Below the pieces are notes generated by a model, which worked only from the letters and a program-made list of their open reading frames with translations, ran no database searches and was not told where the DNA came from. The translations under genes and the position numbers were made by a program. From Chitinophagales bacterium (GTDB lineage Bacteria > Bacteroidota > Bacteroidia > Chitinophagales > Chitinophagaceae), in contig JAATFV010000038.1 of NCBI GenBank assembly GCA_015655015.1, positions 1-64,000 on the forward strand: a stretch of DNA of 64,000 nucleotides. Direction: 5' to 3'. Positions 34,801-42,461 of the stretch are shown here, piece after piece. Within the stretch, counting starts at the first letter, position 1. Each line of letters opens with the position of its first letter.

Positions 34801-35336
34801 AATATTTTTTTGATCACCGTGATCCCCCAGGCTTTTTTCAGGAAATCGTGCAAATCGCATATAATAAAAAAAACCAGCTCCCCGGTTATATCAGATGTAA
34901 TATCGATCTCCACCTCATTTTCCAGGGTGACATCCTGCGGGATAAAGACATAATATTCCTGGAGGTCTCTTTTAATAAGTTCGTAGATTGCCCGGCTTTT
35001 TCCGGATAAAGGCTTGCCTTTTATAAGGGAGTGTCTTTTATGATAAACATTCCTGGAAAGAGCCTTGTCGACATCCTTTCTATCCAGGTAAAAATTCTCG
35101 TTAAAGTTGGCGTTGTGGCCTGCCCTGAATAATAAAATGTCCCTCGCATTGATATCCGATCCCTTTTTCCTTATGAACAGGTCGTCGATCGTAATGACGG
35201 TTTTCGTGTCTTTTTGATCAGGGTTGATCAGCAGGATGTCCCTGCCGGCCTGGTTAATATTGCCGGAACTTTCTGAGCGGGAAATAAGCTGCCCTTTATT
35301 TTTTCCGAATAAGCTCCCAAATAGTTTCCCGAGCAT
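31833..35336 (-). CDS. P-loop (STAND-like) NTPase with 25 PPR-like repeats
   Basis: The 1167-residue protein has three parts. (1) N-terminal tail with SGNINQAGRDI at residues 24-34. (2) NTPase core, about 80-345: Walker A GKPLSGKS (107-114), Walker B FFIICDLHD (156-164), a sensor-1-like strand NAVIISDCRRERF (183-195), then a helical/winged region; this is the general plan of STAND/NACHT-type signalling ATPases. (3) Residues 360 to the end: 25 consecutive repeats, 24 of exactly 32 residues and one of 34, of the form DLFTYNTLLSKCELYLEAED then IFDQMRAEGIMP. They resemble the 35-residue pentatricopeptide repeat but lack three residues between the helices. PPR solenoids usually bind RNA. The start lies 5 bp after the stop of a small membrane-protein gene carrying the same INQAGRDI motif, so the two are one operon. 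Function is unknown; a sensor ATPase is inferred. Confidence 0.85.
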   Translation of the reverse strand: MLGKLFGSLFGKNKGQLISRSESSGNINQAGRDILLINPDQKDTKTVITIDDLFIRKKGSDINARDILLFRAGHNANFNENFYLDRKDVDKALSRNVYHKRHSLIKGKPLSGKSRAIYELIKRDLQEYYVFIPQDVTLENEVEIDITSDITGELVFFIICDLHDFLKKAWGITVIKKILLQENAVIISDCRRERFDFVSDNMLELLELFTIIDIRSISDEIRQKLRFSLKDNFREGDDTIGSYFLDVTSMKRFYDKEIGHTEKEILRSYRALHLLRGQKMIPKADLIDYTLKRFERHYKKADKDFSPSLWQYWFQNLVTYGFVRLEDNSLLSEETYLETIIAKEEPVGNFQDEVIAFYPEIQTFNQLLYNAEVFFEVNKILGKLRRSGIRLEMSTYVILLSKCDSYVEAEEIFNEMKQEGISPDLFTYNTLLSKCELYLEAEDIFDQMRAEGIMPDLFTCNTLLHKCEEFSEAERAMAKMKEQGLKPGLREYRKLLSRAREYETAENVFSEIMAQGLEPDLFTYNALLTKCQDYVQAEKILREIREKNIPPNLFTYNGMLSKCNTYNEGMRVIATMKEEEVDPDFFTYDCLLYACENADQVKRIFDDMRDNNVSPDLYMYIRALSVCKTFTEAKAIYDFMKRDKIIPDHRIYNALFAKEGFFTRSQAEDLLTEMKGTGLCPGSGMYSKMISKCLTFSEANELFAGITKDGHKAGMALYKTLLSKAVSFQDAQGIFEDIKRAGLIPSNACYDIFFSKCSSYPDAERLLIEMKERGMQMDQHIHKLLFLSKTSFDDLQKMGTKMRSLHIRLNRRYYKKLILKCSSYATGLDICLQMKREGIMPNLDIYNKILYKCRSGLERNTITGLIREDNLSANIHTYNILLRDSECPQEKEKLLIKMKQENLAFNIRTYYILFEKSSSSAEQQSLLMEMRNNGLSPDCHSFSILFDKPGSFYERRALLKEMRKDGLIPEHRHYNRLFEKADSLSETEALLKEMTEDGLIPNTKAFNAFVRNAGSYGEAQGIFKLMLEKGLWPSFGTYLGLMGKCGSFTEAEALCANVLKLGYTPNLPFYHSFLEKCTTFTEVKKVSNMIRVTGLKSDSGITNHSITNAKSYAEAREQFDNSRTAGNITDRRDYDNLLLMCQSYDEMKQVCIAMKEEGYNRQHIQDL

Positions 35337-35341
35337 AGGAT

Positions 35342-35584
35342 TTACTTTACAATGTCTCTACCCGCCTGGTTGATGCTTCCGGAATTCTTTACTTTTTCAA
35401 TATGCTGCAGATTCTTTACAACCTTTCGATGGGGATTATTATGATAAAGTCCGGCAAGTCCGGCCAATGAGCCAATAACAGCTAAGTAAGCTTCATATTT
35501 ACTTTCTTTTAATACCCACAAAACGGATATAAACAAGGCAATTACATTAAAAACGAGCAGGAGGATAAAAAGGCTTTTATTCAT
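35342..35584 (-). CDS. Small two-helix membrane protein with C-terminal SGSINQAGRDI motif
   Basis: From ATG 35584 (MNKSLFILLL) the protein is 80 residues; an upstream ATG at 35617 would add 11 polar residues. It has two hydrophobic segments (about 4-24 and 31-46, the latter AYLAVIGSLAGLAGLY), a basic stretch, and then ends with NSGSINQAGRDIVK. The same motif is at the N-terminus of the NTPase-PPR protein made from the next gene, 5 bp away. The DNA for the two motifs differs at six synonymous positions, so the peptide is under selection. It could be a membrane effector or anchor for the NTPase; this is inferred. Confidence 0.75.
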   Translation of the reverse strand: MNKSLFILLLVFNVIALFISVLWVLKESKYEAYLAVIGSLAGLAGLYHNNPHRKVVKNLQHIEKVKNSGSINQAGRDIVK

Positions 35585-35681
35585 ATATAAATGTTTGTTA
35601 TTTGTTGTGGAAAACAACGTCTTTCTTAAAACAACATTTATACTACGTGGAAGAATGGATTTTAACTAAAAAAAATACGAT

Positions 35682-36137
35682 TTATTCATTTTTTGAAAGA
35701 GCCGAAAGGATCAGCCCCGGCTCAAAACCTTTCTGTAATAAATAATCCTGCACCTTCCTGCGGCGGACAAACAAATTGGTTTCTCCCCGGAGGGACTCCC
35801 ATTTTTCTGTCATCAGTTTAGTCAGGACCCGGTCATAGTCTTCTTCGTCAATCTCAGCGAGCGCCTTTTTAATACAGTAATCCCCTACCTGCCTCTGCTT
35901 TAATTCATAGCGGATCTTCACCCGGCCCCACTGTTTCATCCGAAACCGCCCACCGGCGAACTGGATGGCAAAACGTTCCTCATTGAGGTAATTTTCTTCG
36001 ATCAGCCGGGAAAGGGCCTCGTCCACGTCTTTTTTCCATAAACCAAGAGAATAGAGCTTTTCGGTCACTTCGCTATGACAACGCTCCTGGTAACCACAAT
36101 AATGTCTGGCTTTCTGAAGGGCCTGCTCTAAAGTCAA
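35682..36137 (-). CDS. recX: RecA regulator RecX
   Basis: The 151-residue protein matches RecX: three-helix repeats beginning ALQKARHYCGYQERCHSEV, then the signature LIEENYLNEERFAIQFAGG and KQWGRVKIRYELKQR. RecX binds RecA filaments and limits recombination. Translation probably starts at a TTG (36137); a TAATTGTG box lies 5 nt before it on this strand, suggesting a near-leaderless transcript. It is not next to recA here, and it lies upstream of the membrane protein/NTPase unit with a ~100-bp gap. Confidence 0.92.
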   Translation of the reverse strand: MTLEQALQKARHYCGYQERCHSEVTEKLYSLGLWKKDVDEALSRLIEENYLNEERFAIQFAGGRFRMKQWGRVKIRYELKQRQVGDYCIKKALAEIDEEDYDRVLTKLMTEKWESLRGETNLFVRRRKVQDYLLQKGFEPGLILSALSKNE

Positions 36138-36379
36138 TTATTCACAATTATTTTTGTCTTTTATCCCGAAGCATATCTCCGGCAAAGTGCTGATGCATCT
36201 TTGGCAAATTTACGGACAATCCGGAAGCAAATTAACGATAATCAGCTCCCGGGACGCCCGTGAAAAGCCCCCCGGTTAGTCACAAGAAATTAACAATCGG
36301 CGGGAAACATGCACAGACGGCGCTAATATCTTGGCCGTTAACCAACGAATCAGTAGTTTCGCCACAAAGATATAATTCC

Positions 36380-37495
36380 ATGAAGTTTATCGTTTCCTCA
36401 TCGGCTTTATTAAAACAATTGCAGCAGATCAGCGGCGTTATCAATGCCAATACCGTTTTGCCTATCCTCGAAGATTTCTTGTTTGAGGTCGAAAAGAACA
36501 AACTGACCGTAGTAGCCACCGACCTGGAAACGGTGATGAAAGTACATCTGGAAGTAGAAGCGAAAGATACCGGGAAGGTCTGTATCCCCGCAAAGATCCT
36601 GATCGACTCCCTGAAGAATATCCCCGATCAGCCGCTCACTTTTAATATCGACAAGCATTTTGCCGTTGAGCTCACCAGCGATAACGGAAAGTATAAGGTG
36701 ATGGGTGAAAATCCGGATAATTTTCCGAAAGAGCCCGCCACGGATGAAACGACCTCTTTTACCGCCACCTCTTCCGCCCTGGTGACAGCGATCAACAAAA
36801 CCTTATTTGCCGTAAGCAATGACGATCTCCGCCCGGCTATGACAGGGGTCTTCTTTGAAATGGATAAAAATGGACTGCAGTTCGTGGCAACGGACGCTCA
36901 TCGCCTGGTCCGGTACAAACGCACGGATATCAGCTGCCCGAAGACGGACTCCCTGATCGTTCCGAAAAAGCCGCTGAACCTTCTGAAGTCGGCCCTGCCT
37001 AATAACCAGGATGAGATCACCATCAGCTACAACAGCAACCACCTTTTCGTCACCCACGGCACTACGCAGATGAGCTGCCGGTTAATCGACGCACGTTTCC
37101 CTGATTATAAAGTAGTTATTCCTGCCGATAATCCTTATAAGCTGGTTGTGGGACGCAATGATTTCATGAGCGCCCTCCGCCGGGTAAGTATTTTTAGTAA
37201 CAAGAGCACTAACCAGGTCGTATTGAACATCCAGGGCAGTGAGCTGCAGCTGGCCGCACAGGACGTAGACTTCTCTTTCGAAGGGAATGAACGTATGAAA
37301 TGCCAGTACGACGGAGAAGATCTGGCGATCGCCTTCAATGCCCGGTTTCTTATAGAAATGCTGGCTTCTACCGATTCTGACGAGGTACGGATGGAACTAT
37401 CCACCCCTACCAAGGCCGGGATCATCAAGCCTACCGAGCAGGATGAGAACGAAGAGGTCCTGATGCTGGTTATGCCGCTGATGTTGAATAGCTGA
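36380..37495 (+). CDS. dnaN: DNA polymerase III beta sliding clamp
   Basis: The 371-residue clamp starts at ATG 36380 (MKFIVSSSALLKQLQQISGV), the canonical N-terminus; the upstream open frame to 36260 is not family-like. Three clamp domains are present, ending with LMLVMPLML, the usual C-terminal strand. The dimer encircles DNA and holds polymerases. A TATCTTGG box at 36327-36334 may be the -7 element, giving a ~40-nt leader. The gene is 14 kb from the candidate replication origin and has no dnaA beside it. Confidence 0.96.
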   Translation: MKFIVSSSALLKQLQQISGVINANTVLPILEDFLFEVEKNKLTVVATDLETVMKVHLEVEAKDTGKVCIPAKILIDSLKNIPDQPLTFNIDKHFAVELTSDNGKYKVMGENPDNFPKEPATDETTSFTATSSALVTAINKTLFAVSNDDLRPAMTGVFFEMDKNGLQFVATDAHRLVRYKRTDISCPKTDSLIVPKKPLNLLKSALPNNQDEITISYNSNHLFVTHGTTQMSCRLIDARFPDYKVVIPADNPYKLVVGRNDFMSALRRVSIFSNKSTNQVVLNIQGSELQLAAQDVDFSFEGNERMKCQYDGEDLAIAFNARFLIEMLASTDSDEVRMELSTPTKAGIIKPTEQDENEEVLMLVMPLMLNS

Positions 37496-37571
37496 TCCTG
37501 ATCCCTTAACGGGAGACTGGGTCCTGGCCGGGGCCGATAGCCGGGCCGATAACATGAATAAGGGAGGGTAC

Positions 37572-37811
37572 ATGGATTTTGTACAATTACGATCCTTCGA
37601 TAATTACATTTACGCACATATCACCCTGTCCATGTTACAGGATGCAGGAATTAATTGTCATCTGAAAGATGAATATACGATCACCCTGGATCCTTTTCTG
37701 AGCCCTGCCATGGGAGGCATGAAACTAATGGTTTACCCCTCACAGGCGCAGCGGGCCATCGAGCTGTTAGAACAGGCGGAAGGAAAAAGTCCCTCCCCCC
37801 CTTCCAATTAA
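37572..37811 (+). CDS. DUF2007 small protein
   Basis: The 79-residue protein (MDFVQLRSFDNYIYAHITL) belongs to DUF2007, a small ferredoxin-like fold sometimes labelled putative signal-transducing protein: LRSFDN at the start, a GINCHLKDEYT strand and the VYPSQAQRAIELLEQ helix at the end. An in-frame ATG 18 bp earlier is possible; 37572 follows the purine run AGGGAGGG. It lies 76 bp after dnaN. No function is established. Confidence 0.8.
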   Translation: MDFVQLRSFDNYIYAHITLSMLQDAGINCHLKDEYTITLDPFLSPAMGGMKLMVYPSQAQRAIELLEQAEGKSPSPPSN

Positions 37812-37850
37812 TCAGCATTTTTTTCCTTATCTTTCTTATAAACAGAGGGT

Positions 37851-38702
37851 ATGGAAACGCTTGTCCTGTATTTTGAGCATATCCAATCCTGGCAACGTTC
37901 ATTGATCCTGGCCGGGGGGATCCTGTTCTTCTGGATCCTGGAGGGTATCGTTCCTTTATTTCAATTCCGATACCATAAGGTGCGCCATGCCGGGTTGAAC
38001 TTTTTTTTCACCTTCACCACCATCCTCATCAATTTCGCTTTCGCCGCCCTCATCATCGGCGCCAGTCACTACAGCTCCATACACCGGACGGGCTTGCTCT
38101 GGTTATTTCCGCTGCCGTTATGGCTGTTCGCCCTGGCGGGACTTTTGTTATTGGACCTCTTCGGCGCCTGGCTTATTCACTGGCTGCAGCACCAGGTAAA
38201 ATGGATGTGGAAATTCCACCTGATCCATCACAGCGATACCTGGGTGGACACGACCACCGCCAACCGGCACCATCCGGGAGAAAGTATTTTCCGCGCCATT
38301 TTTACCCTGCTGGCGGTAATTATTACAGGAGCTCCGGTGTGGCTGGTCTTTCTCTATCAATCCTTATCGGTGGTCTTCGCCCAATTCTCCCACGCCAATA
38401 TATCTTTACCAAAGTGGCTGGACCAGGCCATGTCCTGTATAATCGTTTCGCCGGATATGCATAAAGTACATCACCACGCGCGGCAGCCTCTTACGGATAC
38501 CAACTATGGAAATATCTTTTCTTTCTGGGACCGGCTTTTCGGGACCTATGCCTTTGTGAAGGATACCAGGTCGCTGCACTATGGGATCGACACCTATCCA
38601 AAGGAAGAGGAGAACAACCGGGTGAACAAATTGCTGAAGATGCCTTTCGGGAAATACCGGCCTCCTGCCGGAGCCAAGTTCAGCGATAGTGAAAAAACCT
38701 GA
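37851..38702 (+). CDS. Sterol desaturase/fatty acid hydroxylase-family membrane protein
   Basis: The 283-residue protein has about four membrane helices and the di-iron histidine clusters of the family: HWLQH, HLIHHSD, NRHHPGE and, near the end, HKVHHH. Such enzymes insert oxygen or double bonds in lipids; bacterial members act on fatty acids, carotenoids or hopanoid-like lipids. The substrate cannot be told. It follows the DUF2007 gene by 39 bp and converges on the transglutaminase cluster. Confidence 0.92.
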   Translation: METLVLYFEHIQSWQRSLILAGGILFFWILEGIVPLFQFRYHKVRHAGLNFFFTFTTILINFAFAALIIGASHYSSIHRTGLLWLFPLPLWLFALAGLLLLDLFGAWLIHWLQHQVKWMWKFHLIHHSDTWVDTTTANRHHPGESIFRAIFTLLAVIITGAPVWLVFLYQSLSVVFAQFSHANISLPKWLDQAMSCIIVSPDMHKVHHHARQPLTDTNYGNIFSFWDRLFGTYAFVKDTRSLHYGIDTYPKEEENNRVNKLLKMPFGKYRPPAGAKFSDSEKT

Positions 38703-38720
38703 TGACTGGCAGCTTCCCGA

Positions 38721-39695
38721 TCATTGCTGCTGCTGTTGCTGCATCATTTCCATATACCGGCGGTAAGAATTTTTTTCCAGGCCATTATCCTTGCCGGAGG
38801 AAGGCTGGGGAGTGAGCACGGTAGCCATCTCCTCCGCAGTAGTCTTTCCATTCTCGTAAGACACCGACACACCCACTTCCAGGACCTGGCCGGCCGTTCC
38901 CTTATACGTGCCTTTTACCGGCGAACAATCGGAAAAATTACGGCCAACGGCCAGGCGTACATGCAGATCATCGGTGACGCAATTATTGGTCGGGTCCAGT
39001 CCCACCCAACCATTAAAAGGAATATAAGCCTCGATCCAGGCATGGGTGGCGCCTTCTCCCCGCATACCGTTCTTATTTGGGCAAATATATCCGCTGACAT
39101 ACCTGGCGGGAATATTGATCTGGCGTAATAACACCAATAAGATATGGGCAAAATCCTGGCAAACCCCTGCTTTTATCTTCCAGATCTCGTCCAGGGTCGT
39201 TTCCACCGTAGTGACCCCTTTGATATATGAAAAATTCTCGTAGACATAGGACCTTAGCTGTTCAGCGGCCTGCAGGGGCTTGAGCGCTCTGACCTGGTCG
39301 GTGCGGGCGCTCTTCAGGATCTCCTCCTGGTGGGTAAACCGCTCCTGTTTCAGAAAGTCGATATACGGCACCTGCCAGCGAACCTGCTCCAGGTGATTCC
39401 ATAATTCTTCTCTTCCCCCCTCGTCTCTCAACGGAGGCCTTGATTTGGTGATCACTTCCAGCTTTGAATCGATCGTTAAGGAGGTATGTGACTCCGCATT
39501 GGTGAAAGAGCCAACCTCATTCTCATAATAGTCTTTGTAGATCTCCACGATCGGATCCCCGGAAATGGTGAGATCCTGCTCCAGCACCTCCTGGTATTCA
39601 TCTTTGATGGGAAAAAGAAAGATCTGGTTCGCGCTGTCCCTTACAGGACCTTCATACGTATACTTCGTTATGTGATGAATATTGAAACGGGGCAT
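38721..39695 (-). CDS. Bacterial transglutaminase-like protein
   Basis: The 324-residue protein has the N-terminal bacterial transglutaminase-associated beta domain (HHITKYTYEGPVRDSANQ) and the papain-fold core with catalytic Cys in AGVCQDFAHIL, His in ATHAWIEAYIPF and Asp in GLDPTNN. Members act as cysteine proteases or transamidases. It is third in a leftward cluster with alpha-E and ATP-grasp genes. The C-terminus ends in a glutamine run (MQQQQQQ) coded by a CAG/CAA microsatellite, which could vary in length. Confidence 0.92.
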   Translation of the reverse strand: MPRFNIHHITKYTYEGPVRDSANQIFLFPIKDEYQEVLEQDLTISGDPIVEIYKDYYENEVGSFTNAESHTSLTIDSKLEVITKSRPPLRDEGGREELWNHLEQVRWQVPYIDFLKQERFTHQEEILKSARTDQVRALKPLQAAEQLRSYVYENFSYIKGVTTVETTLDEIWKIKAGVCQDFAHILLVLLRQINIPARYVSGYICPNKNGMRGEGATHAWIEAYIPFNGWVGLDPTNNCVTDDLHVRLAVGRNFSDCSPVKGTYKGTAGQVLEVGVSVSYENGKTTAEEMATVLTPQPSSGKDNGLEKNSYRRYMEMMQQQQQQ

Positions 39696-39853
39696 CCGGT
39701 TAGTTGATGAATGATAGAGTTAAATTTCTCCTTGTTTGTTTCTTCTTGTTGGACCCTTTCGGCCGGGTTAAAAACAAAAATACCGAAATCTCTGCAACAG
39801 CGTCCCGGCAGATTGTAAAGCGGCCGGCTGGCAAAAGATGCATTCCGGCAGAT

Positions 39854-40786
39854 CTAAGTATAAGCAAAATAATTTTGATTAAACGCATTTCCTACTTCAT
39901 AGAGATCTTCTTTTACCCCATTGAGGTAGGCATGAAGTCCCTGGTGCATGATAGACTCCACGGTGGAATATTTCACCTTGCTCCTGATCCTGCCGATCAT
40001 AAAATCGACTTTCTGAAAAGCCTCTTTATTCCGTTCCGATCTCAGTCTTTCAAAATAACGATGCAGCTGATTGATGGAATAGATCACCGATCGGGGGAAA
40101 TCCTCATTCAGGACGATCTGCTCCACGACATTTTTTCCGTCAAAGGCGCTTCGATAAGTCTTTAGGTATAATTCGTACCCTGAGATGGATAACAGCAGGT
40201 ACTTCCAATAGGTCGTATCCGTCTTGGCAAAATCATAGTTGAGATCACTGAATTTTACATCCAGGATATCCGCTGACTGAACGCCTCTTTCCAGGAACTT
40301 ACCAATATTGAGAAAGGCATATCCTTCCCCCCGGGCCATCGTAACGTCTGCCGTTCCGTAATACAGCAGCCCCTGCTTGATCAGTATGTCCAGGATCGTC
40401 ACCGGGTCGTCTTTCTGAAGCCCTGCCACCTGGTGCTCATCCCGGATCGTGTGATAAAAATCGTTCAGGCATTGCCATAGTTCCTTGGTAATATGGTCCT
40501 GGACACTTCGGGCATTTTCCCGGGCCCGCGTAATAATGCTCAGCACGGAATTGCTGTTTTCTCTGTCCGTGACCATGTACTGAAGTACGGCCCGGGAATC
40601 CCGGGCGATCCCCGTTGCTTTTTCATCGTCGAGATACGTGAAGATCCGCAGTACCGGTTTCCAGGAAAACTCCTGAAAATCATCCTGCGAAGAGGCATAA
40701 TTGATCTTCAGCATCCGCAGGATCCCATCCGCTCTCTCCATGTAACGGCTCATCCAATATAAACTGTCGGCAACCCGGCTTAACAT
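39854..40786 (-). CDS. Alpha-E domain protein
   Basis: The 310-residue all-helical protein starts MLSRVADSLYWMSRYMERADG, the signature of the alpha-E family. It has no known catalytic residues and is thought to assist its neighbours. It sits between the circularly permuted ATP-grasp gene (55 bp upstream) and the transglutaminase gene (158 bp downstream), the standard order of this cluster. Confidence 0.93.
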   Translation of the reverse strand: MLSRVADSLYWMSRYMERADGILRMLKINYASSQDDFQEFSWKPVLRIFTYLDDEKATGIARDSRAVLQYMVTDRENSNSVLSIITRARENARSVQDHITKELWQCLNDFYHTIRDEHQVAGLQKDDPVTILDILIKQGLLYYGTADVTMARGEGYAFLNIGKFLERGVQSADILDVKFSDLNYDFAKTDTTYWKYLLLSISGYELYLKTYRSAFDGKNVVEQIVLNEDFPRSVIYSINQLHRYFERLRSERNKEAFQKVDFMIGRIRSKVKYSTVESIMHQGLHAYLNGVKEDLYEVGNAFNQNYFAYT

Positions 40787-40841
40787 GCTTTATCAATGAT
40801 TTTGAATATGAATAATTTCTGCTGCTGCTATTGCGACGGCC

Positions 40842-42290
40842 CTATCCCGCCAATACCCAGGTGTCTTTGCTCCCACCCCCCTGTGAAGAATTCACGACGA
40901 GGGACCCTTCCCGCAAGGCTACCCTTGTCAGCCCGCCCGGCACAATCTGGATACCGCCGGGACCACAAAGCGCATATGGCCGCAGATCTATACGGCGCGC
41001 CTTGAATTTTCCATTCATATAACAGGGAGCAGAAGACAGATTGATGATCGGCTGAGCGATATATTGGCGGGGATCTCTCCGTATCGCTTCCTGGTACCGG
41101 GCTATCTCTTCATCGCCGGCAGTATGACCCATCAGCATGCCATACCCTCCGCTCTCGTTTGTCTTTTTGATCACCATCTTATGCATATTGGCGAATACAT
41201 GGTCCCGCTCTTCGGCATTCCCCAGTTGATACGTAGGCACATTCTTCAGGATCGGCTCCTCGTTGAGATAATAACGGATCATAGCAGGTACATAGGTATA
41301 AATAGCCTTATCATCCGCCACCCCGTTACCGATCGCATTCACGATCGCAACATTCCCTTTCCGGTAAGCGCTCATAATGCCCGCCACCCCCAGCATGCTG
41401 TCGGTATTAAATACCAGCGGATCCAGGAACTCATCATCCACCCGGCGATAGATCACATCCACCTGTTGAAGGCCGGAGGTGGTTTTCATATATACCCGGT
41501 GGTTATCCACTACGAGATCTCTTCCCTCTACCAGCTCTACACCCATCAACCGGGCCAGGGTCGTATGCTCGAAATAGGCGGAGTTATAGATGCCCGGAGT
41601 TAACAGGACAATGGTTGGGTTAGCCGTCTGCCGGGGGGAGAGGGAAACCAGGTTTCTATGAAGTATATTCGGATATTCTGTTACGGACCGCACATTATTC
41701 CTGGGAATAAGGTCCGGAAAGATCCTTTTCGTGATCTCCCTGTTTTCCAGCATATAGCTCACCCCGCTGGGTGTACGCAAATTATCTTCCAGGATATAGA
41801 AAGTTCCGTCGTGATCCCGGATGAGATCGATGCCTGCTATATGTACATAAATATCATGGGGCACATGAAATCCGTGCATTTCCCGTAAAAAATGAGGGCA
41901 GCTGTAGACCATTTCCACCGGGACTACGCCATCTTTCAGAATGAACTGATCGTTATAAACATCTTTGAGGAAAAGGTTGAGCGCTTTCAGCCGCTGGCGG
42001 ATACCCTCTTCTATATAAGTCCACTCGGAAGCGGTAATGATCCTGGGAATGATATCGAACGGAAAGATCTTTTCTATCCCCTCCCCGCTGCTGTACACCG
42101 TGAATGTAATTCCCTGGCTCATGAAAAGCCTTTTGGCCAGCTCTTCTTTTTTATTCAGCTCGTCAATGCTCATCCGCTGCATAAAATCCACTACACCCTG
42201 GTACTGACCGCGAACAGCACTATCCGTGTACATTTCGTCCCAGGTGTTGGCATCCACGAGGTAATTATTGAGCAGTTCGCTGGTTTGCAT
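40842..42290 (-). CDS. Circularly permuted ATP-grasp protein
   Basis: From ATG 42290 (MQTSELLNNYLVDANTWDEM) the protein is 482 residues. Family marks include FPFDIIPRIITASEW, ILEDNLRTPSGVSYMLENR, DVIYRRVDDEFLDPL and the ATP-binding loop ESGGYGMLMG. Such proteins are predicted to form peptide-like bonds using ATP. In many bacteria the trio ATP-grasp/alpha-E/transglutaminase occurs with the proteasome relative Anbu; no Anbu gene is in the neighbourhood here. The frame runs on upstream to 42338, but this crosses a hairpin, so the later start is chosen. Confidence 0.93.
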   Translation of the reverse strand: MQTSELLNNYLVDANTWDEMYTDSAVRGQYQGVVDFMQRMSIDELNKKEELAKRLFMSQGITFTVYSSGEGIEKIFPFDIIPRIITASEWTYIEEGIRQRLKALNLFLKDVYNDQFILKDGVVPVEMVYSCPHFLREMHGFHVPHDIYVHIAGIDLIRDHDGTFYILEDNLRTPSGVSYMLENREITKRIFPDLIPRNNVRSVTEYPNILHRNLVSLSPRQTANPTIVLLTPGIYNSAYFEHTTLARLMGVELVEGRDLVVDNHRVYMKTTSGLQQVDVIYRRVDDEFLDPLVFNTDSMLGVAGIMSAYRKGNVAIVNAIGNGVADDKAIYTYVPAMIRYYLNEEPILKNVPTYQLGNAEERDHVFANMHKMVIKKTNESGGYGMLMGHTAGDEEIARYQEAIRRDPRQYIAQPIINLSSAPCYMNGKFKARRIDLRPYALCGPGGIQIVPGGLTRVALREGSLVVNSSQGGGSKDTWVLAG

Positions 42291-42336
42291 ATTAGTCGTT
42301 TTGGTAGCAGAAATAAAATGTGTCGGTCCTTCAGGC

Positions 42337-42361
42337 AAAGATGCTTCCGAGCATCTTTTTT
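42337..42361 (+). terminator. Hairpin with T run between divergent genes
   Basis: AAAGATGCT-tccg-AGCATCTTT (42337-42358), followed by three more T. It has terminator form on the plus strand, where no gene precedes it; it may protect the ATP-grasp promoter region or end an antisense transcript. Confidence 0.5.
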
Positions 42362-42406
42362 AGATCGGCAGGCAGAGACGTTAGATGTACTAAATATATA
42401 TAAAAA

Positions 42407-42445
42407 ATCAACCGGTTGATTGAAAAAGCAAAAAAACTACTTTTA
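42407..42445 (+). promoter_or_regulatory. kdsB promoter overlapping a 14-bp palindrome
   Basis: GTTG (42415-42418), a 19-nt spacer and TACTTTTA (42438-42445) form a plausible promoter 16 nt before the kdsB ATG. The perfect palindrome ATCAACCGGTTGAT (42407-42420) covers the -33 box and could be a repressor or activator site. Confidence 0.45.
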
Positions 42446-42461
42446 CCAATAAATTCCTTTC

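Noticed and set aside
31833..35336. PPR gene as eukaryotic contamination
   Set aside because: It is coupled to a small bacterial membrane-protein gene and flanked by ordinary Bacteroidota genes with no introns or assembly break visible.
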